A stretch of DNA of 64,000 nt from an uncultured Pelagibacteraceae bacterium (GCA_902551455.1 CACDDC010000002.1:1-64000); one strand, 5' to 3'; shown: positions 54,821 through 63,890, numbered from the stretch's first letter. Numbers and translations are program-made. Notes: generated by a model from the letters alone, not told the origin.

Positions 54821-56008
54821 ATGAACTTAGCTAGTTTTTTAAAAAATCTTTTTAAAGATGATGGATTTATTTTGGTAGATGCAAATTCCAAAGAACACAT
54901 TGTTGGCAATCCTAAAAAAAAAAATCCAATCAAATTAAGATTATTAGATAAATCTTTACATTATAAATTGCTATTGTTACCAGACTTGTATTTTGGCGAG
55001 GCTTATTCTGATGGGTCTCTAGTAATTGAAAACGGATCTCTAACAGAGTTTTTAGAAATTGCATTTAAAAATATTGGAAGAAATGAAATTAATGCTTATT
55101 CAAAAATTATAAAAAAAATTAGAGGAAGTTATCGTTATTTAACAAATTTCAATTTAATCTCTAAATCAAAAAGTAATGTTGCGCATCATTATGATATTTC
55201 TGAAAAACTTTACGATTTGTTTTTAGATAAAAATAGACAATATTCATGTGCATATTTTAAAAATCACAACGACTCTCTAGAAAATGCCCAGAATAATAAG
55301 ATTGAACATATAATTAAAAAATTAAACCCGAAACCTAATCAAAAAGTTTTAGACATTGGATCTGGATGGGGTTCACTGGCCATCGAAATTGCTAAAAAAA
55401 CTAGATGTGAAGTTTTGGGAATAACACTTTCTGAAAACCAGTTAGAACATAGTATTAATAAAGTAAAAGAACTTAATCTTGAAAACCAAGTAAGATTTAA
55501 ATTAATGGATTATAGAGAATTAAATGAAAAATTTGATAGAATAGTTAGTGTTGGCATGTTTGAACATGTAGGTAGAAAATTTTATAAGAAATATTTTAAT
55601 TCTGTTTATAATCTTCTTAATGAAGATGGAGTCGCGCTAATTCATACTATTGGGTCTATAGATGCTCCAAGAGATCCACATCCTTGGATTACAAAGTATA
55701 TTTTTCCTGGCGGATATACACCGAGTTTAAGTGAAGTTGCTTTACCAATAGAAAAATCAGGTTTAATAATTAATGATTTGGAAGTATTAAGAATGCATTA
55801 CTCACACACCCTTAGACACTGGAAAGAAAGATTTTTAAGTAATAAAGATAAAGTGTTAACAATGTTTGATGAAAAATTTTTTAGAATGTGGGAATTTTAT
55901 CTAGTAGGTTGTGAAATGGCTTTTAAGTGGGGAGATCAGGTTGTATTTCAATTTCAATTAAGCAAGAAATTAATGTCTACACCAAATACAAGAGACTATA
56001 TTTATTAA
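54821..56008 (+). CDS. cfa: Cyclopropane-fatty-acyl-phospholipid synthase
   Basis: SAM-dependent methylene transferase acting on unsaturated phospholipid acyl chains, 395 residues. The N-terminal lipid-binding region (LLPDLYFGEAYSDGSLVIENG) leads to SNVAHHYDISEKLYDLFLD and the SAM loop LDIGSGWGSLAIEIA near residue 175. MFEHVGRKFY and HSHTLRHWKERF-like sequence (HYSHTLRHWKERF) complete the match. It starts immediately after the aldolase stop and may be co-transcribed with it. Confidence 0.92.
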   Translation: MNLASFLKNLFKDDGFILVDANSKEHIVGNPKKKNPIKLRLLDKSLHYKLLLLPDLYFGEAYSDGSLVIENGSLTEFLEIAFKNIGRNEINAYSKIIKKIRGSYRYLTNFNLISKSKSNVAHHYDISEKLYDLFLDKNRQYSCAYFKNHNDSLENAQNNKIEHIIKKLNPKPNQKVLDIGSGWGSLAIEIAKKTRCEVLGITLSENQLEHSINKVKELNLENQVRFKLMDYRELNEKFDRIVSVGMFEHVGRKFYKKYFNSVYNLLNEDGVALIHTIGSIDAPRDPHPWITKYIFPGGYTPSLSEVALPIEKSGLIINDLEVLRMHYSHTLRHWKERFLSNKDKVLTMFDEKFFRMWEFYLVGCEMAFKWGDQVVFQFQLSKKLMSTPNTRDYIY

Positions 56009-56039
56009 TTATTTATTGATAAATCTATTTTGCTATTAA

Positions 56040-57209
56040 ATGAAAAAAAGAAAAAAAAAAGTTCTAAAAAAAAAAAAGAGAAAGTCTAATATAAAGACTT
56101 TAAAAAAAAGAAAATATAAAAAAAAAATAATTAAAAATAGAAAAAAAAGAAAAAAAAATACATTAATCAAATTTGAATCTAAGAAATTAAAAAATTTAAA
56201 TAAAAAAAATCTAATATTAAAATTTGTAAGACTCCAAGAAAAATTAATATCTAAACTTTCAATTAACATTAAATTTGATATTTTTTCTATAGATAGAGCG
56301 ATACAAAATTTTTTCCAAGGGATAGATAAAAAAATAGAGGATTACAAAGAAATTAAAATAGAAGAAAAAAAACGTTTGAAGATTGAGCAAATGGAAAAAA
56401 TTAAAAGAAAGAAGGATGAAGAAGAAAAATACAACATAGAGAAAGAAAAACTACAGCTAAAATTAAAAGAAAAACAAATTAAGGAAGAGGAAAAAATAGA
56501 GAAAGAAAGAGCAAAAGATATAAAACTTTTTTTAAGGAAAGAGCAAGCAATTCTAAGAAAAGAGCAGGCTGAAAGACAAAAGAGGTTCTTACAAGAGTTA
56601 AAATTAGAGAAGCAAATAGAGAAATTTAGAATTAGAGAAGTTAAAGAATTAGAAAAACTTGAAAAAATTTCTCTCAAGGAACAGAGAGAGGATTATGCTG
56701 GACTTCAAGAGCGAATTGAAAAATTAAAGGATAAATACAGGTTAATTAGAGACCAAAAAATTAGAGAAAGAGTAGAAGCTCTTGGAGTTAAAACTTTTGA
56801 AGATGATGATAGAGAAAAACTTCTTCAAAGAGAAAAAGAATATAATTTAGGAAGACAAAAAATAGAGTTTGCTCTTGAAAGTTTTTACAGAAGTGCATCT
56901 AGTCTAGTATTTCAATTAAATAAAAGACATTTAACAAGACATATGTCGATATTTAGATGTATTGATAGAAGATTTGAAACAGGTGAAATTTTTATTAAAT
57001 GGGATGAGTCATCTGATGACGAGTGGTTAATATTGATTTATATAAAAGATAATTTACCGGATAAAGGAATAGTTATAGAAGATAAATGCAATCCAGAGAA
57101 AAATTTGTCACATGAATTTAATTCAAATGAAATATTTAGGGCATCAGATCTTATGGTTGATTCTTTAACCCAACTACTTGCAAGAGAAAGATCAAAAAAA
57201 GCAAGCTAA
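56040..57209 (+). CDS. Basic coiled-coil protein of unknown family
   Basis: A 389-residue protein I do not recognise. Residues 1 to about 65 are extraordinarily basic, made mostly of Lys and Arg. From about 85 to 275 there is a long charged Glu/Lys/Arg helix, with strong heptad-like coiled-coil character. The last 110 residues form a globular domain (RQKIEFALESFYRSASSLVFQ, then IFRCIDRRFETGEIFIKWD). No signal peptide or membrane helix is seen. The basic tail suggests nucleic-acid or ribosome binding, but this is inference. It stands between cfa and the ScfR-like regulator; its stop is three bases from the converging gene. Confidence 0.75.
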   Translation: MKKRKKKVLKKKKRKSNIKTLKKRKYKKKIIKNRKKRKKNTLIKFESKKLKNLNKKNLILKFVRLQEKLISKLSINIKFDIFSIDRAIQNFFQGIDKKIEDYKEIKIEEKKRLKIEQMEKIKRKKDEEEKYNIEKEKLQLKLKEKQIKEEEKIEKERAKDIKLFLRKEQAILRKEQAERQKRFLQELKLEKQIEKFRIREVKELEKLEKISLKEQREDYAGLQERIEKLKDKYRLIRDQKIRERVEALGVKTFEDDDREKLLQREKEYNLGRQKIEFALESFYRSASSLVFQLNKRHLTRHMSIFRCIDRRFETGEIFIKWDESSDDEWLILIYIKDNLPDKGIVIEDKCNPEKNLSHEFNSNEIFRASDLMVDSLTQLLARERSKKAS

Positions 57210-57212
57210 TAA

Positions 57213-58631
57213 TTATCCATTAACAAAAATTGAAACTCCTCTTTGATTAATGTTTACATCGTAATTTTGTGTATCAGGAGGGAAAGCTCGCTGACTACAA
57301 TCAAGACGATCACACTTTCTGCAAGAAACACCAATTTTAGACTCACTTTTTTCGTCATTTAGATTTAAACCATCAGCATATACAAAATCCTTAGCATATT
57401 TTATCTGACACCCAAGTCCAATTGAAAGCAAACCTTTTTCTTCTCCATATTTAGAAATTCCTTTTTCAACTGTTCTTGCTATACAAACATATTTTTCACC
57501 ATCAGTCATTTTACTTACGGCTGCACTAATTTTACCTGGGTTAGAAAAAGCGCTATAAACATTCCATTTTGGGCAAGCTCCGCTTAATCTAGGTAACTCT
57601 ATACCTGACAGTGAAAATCTTTTTGAAACATTTCCACTTCTATCTACTCTTATCATATGCAATGGTATACCTCTTAATTTTGGATTAGGATTATTTAAGC
57701 AGGTGACCCTGTGACAAACTTGTTCAAAAGAAACAGCAAACGTTGATTGTAAAAGCTCGAGATCATATCTGTGTTTTTTTACACATTCATGAAAGAAAAT
57801 TTCATAAGGCATTATTATTGCAGCTCCAGTATAATTTAGCAACGCAACTTTTGATACTTTTCTACTTGTTTCTGAAGGAAAAGAAAAATCATCTAAGTAT
57901 TCTTCGATGATTTCATCAGCCTCTAACTGAGCTACCAATGCAGCAGTAAACAATTTTTTTGTTTCAAGATTTAATAAGTCAGATAAATGAAATTCTTTTT
58001 TTTCTGGTAAAAAAATTTTAGAAAAAGGTTTATTTTCTTGTGGAAGAATATCTTTTACAATTATTTTATGATTTTCATTTAAATAGCTACAAAGAGATAA
58101 ATATCTTGTTCTATTATTCATTTTAACTTTTTCATAAATCGATGTTGCGAATTCTTCAAGTTTAGGAAAATAATTTTCAAATTTTTGAATAAAATCGGAA
58201 ACAATTTCTCCTGGAAAAGTTGTTCTACCGTCATATATTTTTTTTTCAATATTTTGTCCAAGTTCATGTTCTTTATTTTTATGATCAATTCCTAGTTTTA
58301 CTAATGCTTTAGCTATTTTAGGATTTAGCCTTACTATTTCCTGAACTTCATCTGATCTAATATCTAGGTCTTCCAATATAGATATTTTTACAACTTCTTG
58401 AGTTCTAGACTCTAGATCTGGGTCTGTTCTTTTTGTTAGATCTTCTTTTTGTAATTCTAATAAATCTTGAATTCTTAATAACAAATCCCCATCAGGCTTT
58501 CTTTGGTTGGATTCAATGAGAGATAGATATGCTGGTGTAATGCCTAACTCTTTGGCAAGGTTGATTGCCTTAATATTTTTGTTTTGTCTTTTTGCTCTAA
58601 TTATCTGGCCATAATTGTATATTTTTCTCAT
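57213..58631 (-). CDS. ScfR/RamB-type transcriptional regulator
   Basis: Regulator of 472 residues of the family that controls acetate, propionate and glyoxylate genes. An XRE helix-turn-helix lies at about 8-62 (NLAKELGITPAYLSLIESNQRKPD). A middle IrrE/ImmA-like domain follows, where the usual HExxH is replaced by SFEQVCHR, so it should not be a peptidase. A C-terminal DUF2083 region ends in a Cys cluster, CRKCDRLDCSQRAFPP. It is divergent from isocitrate lyase, which is the likely target. Phased repeats and an inverted repeat lie at its own start, suggesting autoregulation. Confidence 0.88.
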   Translation of the reverse strand: MRKIYNYGQIIRAKRQNKNIKAINLAKELGITPAYLSLIESNQRKPDGDLLLRIQDLLELQKEDLTKRTDPDLESRTQEVVKISILEDLDIRSDEVQEIVRLNPKIAKALVKLGIDHKNKEHELGQNIEKKIYDGRTTFPGEIVSDFIQKFENYFPKLEEFATSIYEKVKMNNRTRYLSLCSYLNENHKIIVKDILPQENKPFSKIFLPEKKEFHLSDLLNLETKKLFTAALVAQLEADEIIEEYLDDFSFPSETSRKVSKVALLNYTGAAIIMPYEIFFHECVKKHRYDLELLQSTFAVSFEQVCHRVTCLNNPNPKLRGIPLHMIRVDRSGNVSKRFSLSGIELPRLSGACPKWNVYSAFSNPGKISAAVSKMTDGEKYVCIARTVEKGISKYGEEKGLLSIGLGCQIKYAKDFVYADGLNLNDEKSESKIGVSCRKCDRLDCSQRAFPPDTQNYDVNINQRGVSIFVNG

Positions 58632-58633
58632 TT

Positions 58634-58736
58634 TTAACTGATAGTTAATAAATTGTTAATTTTTAGTTAATATTTTTATCAATTTATCATATAAAATCAA
58701 TAAAAAACTTTACTTGTTAAAAATTTGTTAATATTT
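58634..58736. repeat. Helically phased direct repeats (G)TTAAT, scfR/aceA gap
   Basis: GTTAAT occurs at 58644, 58655 and 58666, exactly 11 bases apart. A second pair, GTTAAA and GTTAAT, lies at 58716 and 58727, again 11 apart. The units read (A/T)GTTAAWWWWT. TTAACT-GAT-AGTTAA at 58634-58648 adds an inverted repeat just before the scfR start. A likely aceA promoter (TTTACT 58709, TATTTA 58732) spans the second pair, and a likely scfR promoter (TTGATT 58695-58700 on the minus strand) lies beside the first group. They look like binding sites for the ScfR-like regulator. Confidence 0.6.
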
Positions 58737-58743
58737 ATTGGTC

Positions 58744-58857
58744 ATGAACTATTTAATAAATTCTGAAGATAAACAAAAACCTTCAAATTGTGTATCTTAT
58801 CACGACGACATATGTTTTGCTGACAACGATACTAATGAAGAGGGTAATCAGGATTAG
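58744..58857 (+). CDS. Possible 37-residue leader peptide upstream of aceA
   Basis: An open frame of 37 codons from ATG 58744 to TAG 58857, beginning MNYLINSEDKQKPSNC. It is acidic with two cysteines and no hydrophobic segment. It would start within a few bases of the predicted aceA transcript start, so translation might be leaderless; no good ribosome site is visible. Alternatively this is only the 5' leader of aceA. I do not recognise the peptide. Confidence 0.35.
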   Translation: MNYLINSEDKQKPSNCVSYHDDICFADNDTNEEGNQD

Positions 58858-58909
58858 TAGATAATTCATCTTCAAACTTCAATAGGTTAAATACGCCAGG
58901 GTAAAATTA

Positions 58910-60184
58910 ATGACAAAATCTAATGTTTCCTACGATTTAAAAAGATTTTCTGGAATTAAGAGAGATTACTCCGAAGAAGAGGTTGAAAGATTAAGAGGTT
59001 CAATAAAAATTCATTACTCGATGTGTGAGATGCAATCAAAAAAATTGTGGAACTTGCTAAATACTGAGCCATATTTAAATACTCTAGGTTCATTATCCGG
59101 CAATCATTCAGTTCAACATGCAAAAGCAGGATTAAAGGCAATTTATGTTAGTGGTTGGCAAATAGCTGCAGACGCAAATACGGCGGGCGAGATGTATCCT
59201 GATCAGTCACTATATCCATTTGATAGTGCACCAAAATTAGTTGACTCAATAAATAATGCACTTATTAGAGCAGATCAGATACAACATATGGAACTTAAAG
59301 ATGGTGACATGAATAAAAAAGATAAAGTTGATTATATGTTACCAGTAATTGCTGATGGAGAAGCAGGATTTGGTGGACCTTTAAATGTATTTGAGCTAAC
59401 AAAAAAATTTATAAAAGCTGGAGCAGCAGGTGTACATTTTGAAGATCAGTTAGCGAGTGAAAAAAAATGTGGTCATATGGGTGGCAAAGTATTAGTTCCA
59501 ACTGCCACAATGATAAAAAATTTAAAAGCTGCAAGATTAGCTGCTGACATAGCTGATGTGCCTTTAATAATTCTTGCAAGAACAGATGCTAATGCAGCAA
59601 AACTTATTACAAATGATCATGATGAAAACGATAAACCATTTTTAACAGGAAAAAGATCTCCCGAAGGTTTTTATTACGTCAAGGATGGTATTGAACAAGC
59701 TATTTCAAGAGGTCTTGCATATGCTCCTTATGCAGACTTAATATGGTGTGAAACTGCTACACCAAATATAGAAGAAGCAAAAAAGTTTGCTGATGCAATA
59801 CACAAAAAATTTCCTGGTAAAATTTTAGCTTATAATTGTTCACCATCATTTAATTGGAAAAAACATTTATCTGAAAATGAAATATCTGCTTTTCAACAAA
59901 AAATTGGAGCCATGGGATATAAATTTCAATTTATAACATTGGCAGGTTTTCATACACAGAATATAGCAATTTTTGAACTAGCAGAAAAATATAAAAATCA
60001 AGGTATGGCAGCTTACTCAAAAATACAAGAGCAAGAATTTGCAAAAGAAAAAGATGGTTATACTAGCGTCAAACATCAAAGGGAAGTGGGAACATCTTAC
60101 TTTGATGCTGTATCTAATACTATTAGTTCTGGTAAAAGTTCAACTACAGCAATGAAGGGTTCTACTGAGGAAGAACAATTTTAA
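58910..60184 (+). CDS. aceA: Isocitrate lyase
   Basis: Glyoxylate shunt enzyme splitting isocitrate to succinate and glyoxylate, 424 residues, near the E. coli length. The active-site loop [14 protein letters not shown] carries the catalytic Cys. [24 protein letters not shown] at the start, [23 protein letters not shown] and [14 protein letters not shown] are all conserved. An AGGG element precedes the ATG. It is divergent from the ScfR/RamB-like regulator, the known type of regulator for this gene. The partner malate synthase is not in the window. The 3' end overlaps the converging djlA gene by four bases. Confidence 0.97.
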   Translation: MTKSNVSYDLKRFSGIKRDYSEEEVERLRGSIKIHYSMCEMQSKKLWNLLNTEPYLNTLGSLSGNHSVQHAKAGLKAIYVSGWQIAADANTAGEMYPDQSLYPFDSAPKLVDSINNALIRADQIQHMELKDGDMNKKDKVDYMLPVIADGEAGFGGPLNVFELTKKFIKAGAAGVHFEDQLASEKKCGHMGGKVLVPTATMIKNLKAARLAADIADVPLIILARTDANAAKLITNDHDENDKPFLTGKRSPEGFYYVKDGIEQAISRGLAYAPYADLIWCETATPNIEEAKKFADAIHKKFPGKILAYNCSPSFNWKKHLSENEISAFQQKIGAMGYKFQFITLAGFHTQNIAIFELAEKYKNQGMAAYSKIQEQEFAKEKDGYTSVKHQREVGTSYFDAVSNTISSGKSSTTAMKGSTEEEQF

Positions 60185-60906
60185 TTAGATTTTAATTTTT
60201 GTATTTGGTTCCAAGCAGAATTAATTGCTCTCATTTTTTTTTTACTTTCCTCAATAACTTCCTTTGGAACGCCTTTATTCATTAGTAAATCAGGATGATT
60301 TTCTTTACTTAGTTTAATATATTTTTTTCTTATTAATTGGATATTATCACTTGGGAGACTTTCTAAAACTACATAAGGATTAAGTTTATCTGAACTTTTT
60401 CTGCTTTCTCTTATACTATCAAATTGGACTTGGCTCAGACCAAAAATTTTTGATATATTTTCAATCATTATTAACTCTGATTGACTTACTTCCCCATCTG
60501 ATTCTGCAATATAGAAAAGAATATTTATAACCTCTTCGAGAACATTAATGTTTCCCTGATAAAATTGTGCGATTTGTTTTGCATATGGCTCATATCCTGT
60601 GCTTTCTTCTTTTGCCCTATTAAAGATTTTACCAACTTCATCTAGTTCATTTTCCGGAATCCTCAATTTATCTTTTACCGCTATCAATTCTTCACGGCTT
60701 ACTTTTCCATCAGCTTTACTCAATTTTGCAGAAAGAACTATTAATGATAAAGCAAAAATTCTTTGTGATTGGGCAGATGCTCGAAATCCAGCATTTGTTC
60801 TAGTTCTAGAAATTTTTCCTCCGAGCAATGATCCTAAAAGCATTCCAAAAGGCCCACCTATTGAAAAACCTATCATGCCACCAATTAAACTACCCCATAT
60901 AGACAT
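60181..60906 (-). CDS. djlA: DjlA-like TerB/J-domain membrane protein
   Basis: Co-chaperone of 241 residues. A glycine-rich membrane segment at about 4-30 ([22 protein letters not shown]) is typical of DjlA. A TerB-like helical domain covers about 50-160 ([13 protein letters not shown] and [11 protein letters not shown]). The C-terminal J domain has the HPD in [12 protein letters not shown] and [10 protein letters not shown] before it. Such proteins recruit DnaK to the inner membrane. It is two bases from the next gene on the same strand, which encodes an exported protein of unknown role. Confidence 0.88.
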   Translation of the reverse strand: MSIWGSLIGGMIGFSIGGPFGMLLGSLLGGKISRTRTNAGFRASAQSQRIFALSLIVLSAKLSKADGKVSREELIAVKDKLRIPENELDEVGKIFNRAKEESTGYEPYAKQIAQFYQGNINVLEEVINILFYIAESDGEVSQSELIMIENISKIFGLSQVQFDSIRESRKSSDKLNPYVVLESLPSDNIQLIRKKYIKLSKENHPDLLMNKGVPKEVIEESKKKMRAINSAWNQIQKLKSN

Positions 60907-60908
60907 TT

Positions 60909-61589
60909 TTATTCAAACCCTTTTAATCGATATTCCCAATCCCCTAATCTAGAATAAGAAACTTTTAATATTATTTTTTTTTCAACATCGTACCAAATAT
61001 CAAAGTTTAATTTTTTATCATTTGGTAAATTTTTATCCCTAGATTTTAATTTATAATGATTGGCGTTATATTTTATATTATTAATAGTCAAACTTTCTTC
61101 TCCAATAAATTTTACAACTTGCTCTTTGATACTTCCAGATAAAGGGCTAATTTGTTTATTAGCATCTATTATTTCATGATTCCACCAATTACCTATCACA
61201 TTATCAACTTCGGCTTCTCCTTTATAAGATGAGCCATGTATATCAAATTTATTAGTTTTATTATTATAATTTAAATTTACGAATTTTTCTTTTTTATTTT
61301 GAAAAGTGTTAGATTTAAATTTAACTAATTTTCCACTTTCGTATGTTTCAATGGCTTCACTTAAAATTGAAAACAAAGTTGCTCCCAAAATTTTTACTTT
61401 AAATTTTGTATAGTTTTTAACAACAGTTGTATTGTCATTATATTCAAAAAAATAGTTACTGTAGCCTACAATCTCACCATTTCTTAAAACATCCATTTCT
61501 ATTTTTACGATACCTTTATAATGATCAGTATGAGCTTGGAGCTCTGCAGCAAAAATTATAAATAATAAAAAATAAATATATTTTTTCAT
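60909..61589 (-). CDS. Periplasmic protein of unknown function (DUF6134-like)
   Basis: A 226-residue exported protein. The signal peptide MKKYIYFLLFIIFAAELQA is followed by a mostly beta-stranded mature part with no cysteines or obvious catalytic motif. YKGIVKIEMDVLRNGEIVGYSNYFF and NFDIWYDVEKKIILKVSYS resemble the DUF6134/DUF3108 group, which is thought to form a lipid-carrier-like barrel; the specific role is unknown. It shares a strand and a two-base gap with djlA. The match is by eye and moderate. Confidence 0.65.
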   Translation of the reverse strand: MKKYIYFLLFIIFAAELQAHTDHYKGIVKIEMDVLRNGEIVGYSNYFFEYNDNTTVVKNYTKFKVKILGATLFSILSEAIETYESGKLVKFKSNTFQNKKEKFVNLNYNNKTNKFDIHGSSYKGEAEVDNVIGNWWNHEIIDANKQISPLSGSIKEQVVKFIGEESLTINNIKYNANHYKLKSRDKNLPNDKKLNFDIWYDVEKKIILKVSYSRLGDWEYRLKGFE

Positions 61590-61624
61590 TTTGTATAAAT
61601 TTCAGGTATGAATATATAAAAAAA

Positions 61625-62272
61625 ATGTTTTTAACTATAAAAAAAATCCCTATAAAAAGTTGGAGCTCTCCAAAACCTTTGAATTTTAAACCTAAAATAC
61701 TAACTTTTTTTTATTTATGTTTAGGACTAACATTTTTTGGTCTTGGAGAAGGTTTATTGCTTGTTTCTTTAACCGGAGCTTCACCGTGGAGTGTACTAGC
61801 TCAAGGCATATCCTTACATATCAATTATTCAATTGGACTAATTACTTTTTTTATAAGTTTATTTGTTATTTTTTTATGGATTTTTTTAAATCAAAAACCC
61901 GGAATAGGTACTATCCTTAATGCTGTAATAATTGCATTCATGATTGATGTTTCTTTAACTTATATAAGCACACCTGAGAATTATTTTTTCAAAATCATTA
62001 TGGCAATAATTGCAGTTTTGATTGTTGGCCTAGGAAGTGGATTTTACTTAATAGCTAATTTAGGTCCTGGGCCAAGAGATGGTTTAATGACAGGATTACA
62101 ACGAAAAACAAATTTACCAATTGCATTAGTAAGGGCATTTCTGGAAATTTCCGTTGTTACCATAGGCTGGTATTTAGGCGGCAAAGTAGGTGCAGGAACA
62201 TTGCTTTTCGCTTTTGGTGTAGGACCGAGTGTTGCACTTGGCTTGCTTATAGTAGGAAAATTATTTAAATAA
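61625..62272 (+). CDS. YczE/YitT-like membrane protein
   Basis: Polytopic protein of 215 residues with about five or six helices. ANLGPGPRDGLMTGLQRKTNLPIALVRAFLE is the conserved central region of the YczE/YitT group, and GKVGAGTLLFAFGVGPSVALG closes it. Members are common and of unproven function; YczE influences lipopeptide production in Bacillus. It starts divergently from the DUF6134-like gene and is followed after six bases by a sugar O-methyltransferase gene. Confidence 0.78.
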   Translation: MFLTIKKIPIKSWSSPKPLNFKPKILTFFYLCLGLTFFGLGEGLLLVSLTGASPWSVLAQGISLHINYSIGLITFFISLFVIFLWIFLNQKPGIGTILNAVIIAFMIDVSLTYISTPENYFFKIIMAIIAVLIVGLGSGFYLIANLGPGPRDGLMTGLQRKTNLPIALVRAFLEISVVTIGWYLGGKVGAGTLLFAFGVGPSVALGLLIVGKLFK

Positions 62273-62278
62273 TTAATT

Positions 62279-63376
62279 ATGGCCAGTCTATTTAGAAAAA
62301 TTTTTCCAAAAAGATTTAGTCCCTATTGGCAAAAAATAAAAGAAAACGAAAAATTAGATAAAGATATTAAATATATTACAGACTTATTTATAAATTCGGA
62401 GTCATATAAATATGTTTCAAATATGTGGCATATTATTAATATTTCTCACTATAAAAAAATACTAGAAAAGGGAATCGAAAATTATGGATCTGGAATTGCT
62501 CAGCAATATTTTACTTTTACAAATTACGAAGAAGATTATTTAAAAAAATTATTAAATAATCCTGAAGTAAAAAAAATAAATAAAAATAATTGTAATTTTA
62601 AAGTTCATGATGGTTTTACTTTAGATCAAAGTACTAATTATAATTATTTATGTAAATTACTTTATGAATATTTTAAAAGTAATAATTATTTTGAATTTCT
62701 AAAAATTTTAAATGATAAAACGTACATTGGTTTTAATGATCCTTATATAACTTTAGACAGCATAAATATTACTACAGACAAAATCGTTTCATTATTAGAC
62801 TTTGAAAAAATAAATAATTTTAAGGAAATTGAAAATAACAACACCATACTTGAACTTGGAGCAGGATCAGGGAGGCTTTCAGAATGTATACTATCTTTAA
62901 GAAATAATATTAATTACACAATATGTGATATACCTCCGTCCATATATGTTTCTTATAAAAGGCTGAAGCTTGCATTCCCACAAAAAAAAATTTCGCTGTT
63001 AATTAATATAAATGATATAGATCAATTAACTAAACAAATTAAAAATAATGATATTTCATTTATTTTTCCCCATCAATTAAAATTTATAAAATCTAATTTT
63101 TATAATATGGCTTTAGCGGTAGATTGTTTACACGAAATGGATAAAAAAACTCTCAAATTATATTTTGAACTTATTTCTAATATCACAGAAAATTTTTATT
63201 TTTCTATTTGGTCCAAAACAAAAAATTGGTTTTCTGGAAAATTATTTAAAAGAACAGAAGAATTAGTTTTTGAAAATGGAGATTATCCAATTCCAATATT
63301 TTGGAAAAATGTTTTTAAGGAAAACTTAGTATTTCCATCAAATCAAATTGGCCTAGGATATAAATTTAAAAAATGA
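62279..63376 (+). CDS. Putative sugar O-methyltransferase
   Basis: SAM-dependent methyltransferase of 365 residues, resembling the TIGR04371 sugar O-methyltransferases found in polysaccharide clusters. The SAM loop reads LELGAGSGRLSECIL near residue 196, and CDIPPSIYVSYKRL follows as in that family. An N-terminal helical region of about 120 residues precedes it. It may modify the surface glycan that the GT17, fusion enzyme and GT9 genes elsewhere in the window also serve. It is close behind the YczE-like gene, with no functional link known. Confidence 0.75.
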   Translation: MASLFRKIFPKRFSPYWQKIKENEKLDKDIKYITDLFINSESYKYVSNMWHIINISHYKKILEKGIENYGSGIAQQYFTFTNYEEDYLKKLLNNPEVKKINKNNCNFKVHDGFTLDQSTNYNYLCKLLYEYFKSNNYFEFLKILNDKTYIGFNDPYITLDSINITTDKIVSLLDFEKINNFKEIENNNTILELGAGSGRLSECILSLRNNINYTICDIPPSIYVSYKRLKLAFPQKKISLLININDIDQLTKQIKNNDISFIFPHQLKFIKSNFYNMALAVDCLHEMDKKTLKLYFELISNITENFYFSIWSKTKNWFSGKLFKRTEELVFENGDYPIPIFWKNVFKENLVFPSNQIGLGYKFKK

Positions 63377-63470
63377 TTTATTTATAAAAAGTAAAACAAA
63401 TGTTGAAATTTCTTAGTTGATGAGAAATTCTAAAGGTGACTTAATCTAATATTAGGTTTAAAATACCTTT

Positions 63471-63689
63471 ATGAAAAAATATTTTGAATATACAGACGCA
63501 GTTAGCAATAAGTTTTGGGAAATAAGCTTGAAAGGAAAACATGTACTAATTTCCTATGGAAGAATTGGAATTAAAAAGCCTGCAAAAATTGAAAAAATTT
63601 TTAAAGGTCAAACTGCTAGTGAAGATGCAAAAAAATTTGCTGATTCAAAGATTAGAGAAAAGATAAATAAAGGTTATTTAGAAAAATAA
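63471..63689 (+). CDS. Stand-alone WGR-domain protein
   Basis: A 72-residue protein that is only a WGR domain. FWEISLKGKHVLISYGRIGIKKPAKIEKIF follows the family pattern, with YGR in place of the WGR tripeptide, and DAKKFADSKIREKINKGYLE ends the domain. WGR domains bind DNA in eukaryotic PARPs, and short bacterial versions occur alone or with MolR-like proteins. GTGACT (63436) and TAAAAT (63459) with a 17-base gap could form a promoter ending six bases from the ATG, giving a leaderless message. Its role is unknown. Confidence 0.78.
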   Translation: MKKYFEYTDAVSNKFWEISLKGKHVLISYGRIGIKKPAKIEKIFKGQTASEDAKKFADSKIREKINKGYLEK

Positions 63690-63693
63690 AAAA

Positions 63694-63721
63694 AACCCCC
63701 AAAACTTTCTTTCCGAGGGTT
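63694..63721. terminator. Terminator after the WGR gene (strong on the minus strand)
   Basis: AACCC and GGGTT arms, extended by a mismatched pair, enclose a 14-base loop. On the minus strand the hairpin ends in a long T run (63686-63695), giving a good intrinsic terminator for any transcript coming from the right. On the plus strand it is followed by a moderately T-rich stretch. It implies a minus-strand transcript between 63.7 and 63.9 kb. Confidence 0.6.
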
Positions 63722-63731
63722 CTAATTTTGT

Positions 63732-63797
63732 TTAGTGTATGTTTTTAGAGTGTTCTCTAAATGGAAACGAATTACATTCACACACATATTCCGCCAT
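63732..63797 (-). CDS. Possible 21-residue microprotein ending at a terminator
   Basis: An ATG at 63797 opens 21 codons on the minus strand starting MAEYVCECNS and ending in TAA, about ten bases before the minus-strand terminator. It has a CxC pair. The upstream GTGAG is a weak ribosome site. The evidence is positional only; the stretch might instead be a small RNA or nothing. Confidence 0.25.
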   Translation of the reverse strand: MAEYVCECNSFPFREHSKNIH

Positions 63798-63890
63798 TAC
63801 TCACTTATTTAAGAACTTCATTGAGAAAACCCTCTAATTTAAAAGCAAGTTAAAAGATGATTTCATTGAAGAGTTGGGTTAGGTTTGGAT

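Noticed and set aside
56040..56240. Sequencing artefact or non-coding A-rich stretch instead of the basic N-terminus
   Set aside because: The frame stays open through many poly-A runs and continues into a clearly coding coiled-coil and globular domain, so it is more likely a real basic tail.
58632..58909. Glycine riboswitch upstream of aceA
   Set aside because: SAR11 has a glycine riboswitch on malate synthase, so I looked here, but the conserved glycine aptamer core is not visible and the region is mostly A/T repeats.
60599..60952. 117-codon frame antisense to djlA
   Set aside because: It is the shadow of the TerB-like and glycine-rich parts of djlA, with no sign of independent coding.
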